NCBI GenBank assembly: GCA_949130485.1
Contig: OX422186.1
Location: 4,993,792 to 5,057,791 of the forward strand
DNA length: 64,000 nucleotides
Source: Agelas oroides
Taxonomy: Eukaryota > Porifera > Demospongiae > Agelasida > Agelasidae
Direction: 5' to 3'
Part shown: positions 61,320-64,000 of the stretch, in pieces
Numbering within the stretch: position 1 is the first letter of the stretch
Layout: every line of letters begins with the position of its first letter
Notes under the pieces: model-generated
The model's database searches: none
What the model saw: the letters and a program-made list of their open reading frames with translations, nothing else
Told to the model about the DNA's origin: nothing
Translations under genes and position numbers: made by a program

Positions 61320-63250
61320 AACTTACGAGTTCTGGTTGTAGTGGGACGATAACAGTACTAAGGATGTGGGGATACGAATAAGACCTTTGAACCATTGCAA
61401 ATTAAGTGATTAAGAGCTTTGTAAGGGGACAATCAAGCAATCAAGTGCCATTTTTGTCAACCAAAGATTTTGATCCCGGTCACAAATGCTTCACACGGGA
61501 AATATAAGTATATAAGTGGTCAGAGCAAAGGCAGTAGTTCAACCTTGCAAAGTGGCATGCCAGCAGTAAGACTAGTAAAGCATTATTGTTCCTACATGAA
61601 TCTTATTACACACACTTGGGTTTGCTGTGCTTGTAATCCAATTACTAATTTGTAGCAGCTCTTGTTTGGAACTGTTGTACTTCAGGTGTGATTCCCAAAA
61701 TGGTATCTCTAATATTCAGAATCGAACAAGTATGAAAGTTTTACATTGTTCTATTTGCAGGAAATAGAACAATTTTTAGCTTATTTTTCCATAATGTTCT
61801 GAGCATGTAATAGAACCATTTCACACCATTTTTTAAGGTGTCCATGCTCCAAGATACAAATGTTCTTTTTTTCTTTTGTGGTTGTTGGATATTACTTGCC
61901 AGTATATGAACCGTTACAACTAAGCTAGCTACGTATGTTCCTATATACTGGCACAGACACCACTGAAAGCAGCGTGGGGTATGTCTGAAGACCTCTGGTT
62001 TATGGATATTTTTGCATAGTAGTAGGGCATATATACTGACAATCTATACATGCAAAATGCAACAATAAACTCATGCACAGTGCATGTAGTTACTCAAAAT
62101 GCATATAACTAACTTCATAGCTAGTGGTTATAGAACTTGAAATTTACTGGAAGAAGTACTGTTTTTGATCATGCAGCCAGATGGAAAATGCTCTAAATAT
62201 ATTTCATGTGGGATGTACTTTGTTGTAGCCTTATTTCCAAGCATCCATCTCAGCTTATTATTGCTTGCGGGAAAAAAGTCATTTTTACTGTGAGTGACAA
62301 AGGCATGCAGGCTGTGGAATGGACCACTGCTTGGAGATCTGGTATCATTATGAGTTCAGAAATAGGTATTTGCAGCTATTTATTCAGTGAAGTGTAAGTG
62401 GCTGATGTTACGTAACTCATGGCAATGGAAAAAGTTATAGCCCTGTTGCTTTCTATATCCACATGCCAACTAGGATTGTCAGGAGGCCAGAAACAATGCA
62501 CATAGTTTCAGCTAAGCACAACGTACAGTCTTATTTCAATGCTTGCATGGGATGAGTGACGGTATTGACCAGTGATTTCAAGAGGCTGGCTATAGCTGGG
62601 GTAAGGGAGAAGAAAATCTTCCTGTATTTGCCATCTAAGGAAAGCATTGGACATGTTTATGTGCAGGAAGTAGCAGAGTTTCATCCTAAAGATGCCAAAA
62701 CAAAGGGAGGAGCTAAAGATGAAAACAGTGTTTCAAACAAGACCCTACCACTGCATGTGTCTAGGGTCTGCAGACCTCAACATTTAGGTTTGTGCACACA
62801 GCACTGCATGCTTTCTCTACCCCTTGGGCTTACTGCACATAAACTGAATCTACCCACATTGTTGCATGTTCACCCTTTGCACTAGGCTAAGCTTGTGATG
62901 CATGCAGCAATCCAAGAATGCTATGAAGGCTTATGGGATCTGGTGGATAATTGCATGAAGTTAGTGCAATCATTCATTTACAGACACTTCCTCCATGTAC
63001 CGTTAGGTGCATGCCCACCCCCAATTTTTATTGCCTAAGCTGTGCCCATGGGGACAATACAGTGTTATATATATATATGCAGCACACACGCCTTGATTCA
63101 GAATCATTGAACAACATCATTGCAGACTCAGAATGGATAATTATGACATCATTGCATCAGATTTCTGACCATTATGTTTACTAACATTTACAAAACCCTT
63201 GATTGTATCTCTCTTAGATTGCTCAAGGAGCAGCATTCTAGTTTAGAGAA
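61320..63250. other. Upstream region of the kinase gene; no confident exon
   Basis: Small frames at 62206-62397 and 62556-62885 are not domain-like. A TA microsatellite lies near 63070 (ATATATATATATGC). A 5' UTR exon of the kinase probably starts at about 63220, after acceptor CTCTCTTAG. Confidence 0.35.
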
Positions 63251-63256
63251 GTATTC

Positions 63257-64000
63257 ATGGCAAGAAGAGCAGCATTAATGAGTCTGGAGCCTTATAGGCT
63301 AACTGGAGTTCAACTTACTGATCGGGAGTTGGGAGTAGGTGGTTCAGCAATTGTGATTGAACTTAAGTACATGGGAATGAAGTGTGCTGGCAAAAAGATC
63401 CATGAACACCTTTTAAAGTGTGGTGGTAGTGAGTACACTGATGTAACTCGTCAGTTCAGCAAGGAATGCCACATTTTAAGTAGAATCAATCATCAGCACA
63501 TTGTCCAGTTTCTTGGAGTCTATTTTCAAGATGTCAACATACCAATCCTAGTTATGGAGTTTCTTCCTACTAACCTTACTTCCTGCATTGAGAGACATGG
63601 AAATTTTCCAAATGAAGTGAAGTATTCCATCCTTCATGACATAGTACAGGGGTTACTCTATCTCCATAGCCAAACCCCTCCAATTATTCACCGTGATCTT
63701 TCTTCAAACAACATCCTCCTCAATCCAATTTTGACAGCTAAAATAGCTGATTTGGGTGTAGCGAGGATCTTGAATATGAGCCCTATTCAAGTGAGTACAA
63801 TGACACAGAAACCTGGTACCGATATATACATGCCTCCAGAAGCTATGGTAGCAGATCCACACTATAACACAAGTATTGATGTGTTTTCCTATGGAATTTT
63901 GATAATTCAGATATTTTGTGGCCAGTCACCTACACCCCATGATGGCCCAAATCGTTATGAGTCAGGTAGACTAGTTGCAGTCTCAGAAGCTGAACGACGG
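63257..64000 (+). CDS. Protein kinase (TK/TKL-like), 5' part; runs off the window end
   Basis: ATG 63257 (MARRAALMSLEPYRLTGVQL) is the first in frame after a TAG at 63239. 248 open codons reach the window edge. Kinase motifs in order: a glycine-loop variant ELGVGGSAIV (residues about 24-33), lysine in CAGKKI, alphaC Glu in FSKECHIL, hinge ILVMEFLPTNL, catalytic loop IIHRDLSSNNILL near residue 145, metal-binding ADLGVAR near 165 (DLG instead of DFG), PGTDIYMPPEAM near 190 and the subdomain IX phrase SIDVFSYGILI. The catalytic Asp, Asn and Lys are present, so the enzyme should be active. The frame is clean. Substrate and C-terminus are unknown; the resemblance to the many similar Amphimedon kinases is from memory. 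Confidence 0.88.
   Translation, partial: MARRAALMSLEPYRLTGVQLTDRELGVGGSAIVIELKYMGMKCAGKKIHEHLLKCGGSEYTDVTRQFSKECHILSRINHQHIVQFLGVYFQDVNIPILVMEFLPTNLTSCIERHGNFPNEVKYSILHDIVQGLLYLHSQTPPIIHRDLSSNNILLNPILTAKIADLGVARILNMSPIQVSTMTQKPGTDIYMPPEAMVADPHYNTSIDVFSYGILIIQIFCGQSPTPHDGPNRYESGRLVAVSEAERR

Overview
This is a window of animal nuclear DNA, most likely from a demosponge. The signs are spliced genes with GT/AG introns, overall AT-rich sequence, several non-LTR retrotransposons, many palindromic MITE-like elements, and gene types known to be expanded in sponges: a CARD-like/NACHT/LRR receptor, a Death-domain protein, a kinase whose N-terminus and HRDLSSNN/DLGVAR motifs look like the Amphimedon kinase expansion, and a beta-helix-repeat membrane protein. 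The species is inferred from protein resemblance recalled without a search.

Layout. 2.1-10.0 kb (+): a decayed beta-helix-repeat/multi-TM membrane protein gene, split by a non-LTR retrotransposon (about 3.04-7.48 kb) with two overlapping ORFs and a (TAA)n tail. 12.3-13.0 kb: a foldback element. 14.7-17.96 kb, perhaps to 19.5 kb (-): exons of a Death-domain/two-TM/helical-repeat protein, with a frameshift in the Death exon. 21.4-21.9 kb (-): a Tc1/mariner-like transposase remnant. 22.5-25.6 kb (+): a nearly intact CR1/L2-like LINE. 25.8-28.9 kb: two long inverted-repeat elements around a frame-broken YWKDP-repeat ORF. 29.3-32.3 kb (-): a complete five-exon gene for a type I receptor with two Ig domains, the best-supported intact gene here. 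33.4-35.8 kb (-): a degraded LINE whose RT region carries a 41-bp tandem array. 39.2-45.2 kb, perhaps to 49.6 kb (-): a multi-exon tetraspan-like gene resembling TMEM272, with introns full of MITEs and satellites. 52.7-57.5 kb (-): an NLR pseudogene rearranged by deletion, tandem duplication, inverted duplication, a GC-rich insertion and a nonsense codon. 63.26 kb to the window end (+): the start of a protein kinase gene.

The genes do not form an operon. The theme is sensing and signalling (Ig receptor, NLR, Death protein, kinase, multi-TM repeat protein) in a locus heavily remodelled by transposons. The most informative non-genic signal is a family of inverted-repeat elements ending TAGTCTCG or TAGCCTCG. 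Five copies are flanked by exact 9-bp target-site duplications, and one of these is only 45 bp long. Exon boundaries were read by eye from splice consensus and phase, so those of the incomplete genes are approximate.
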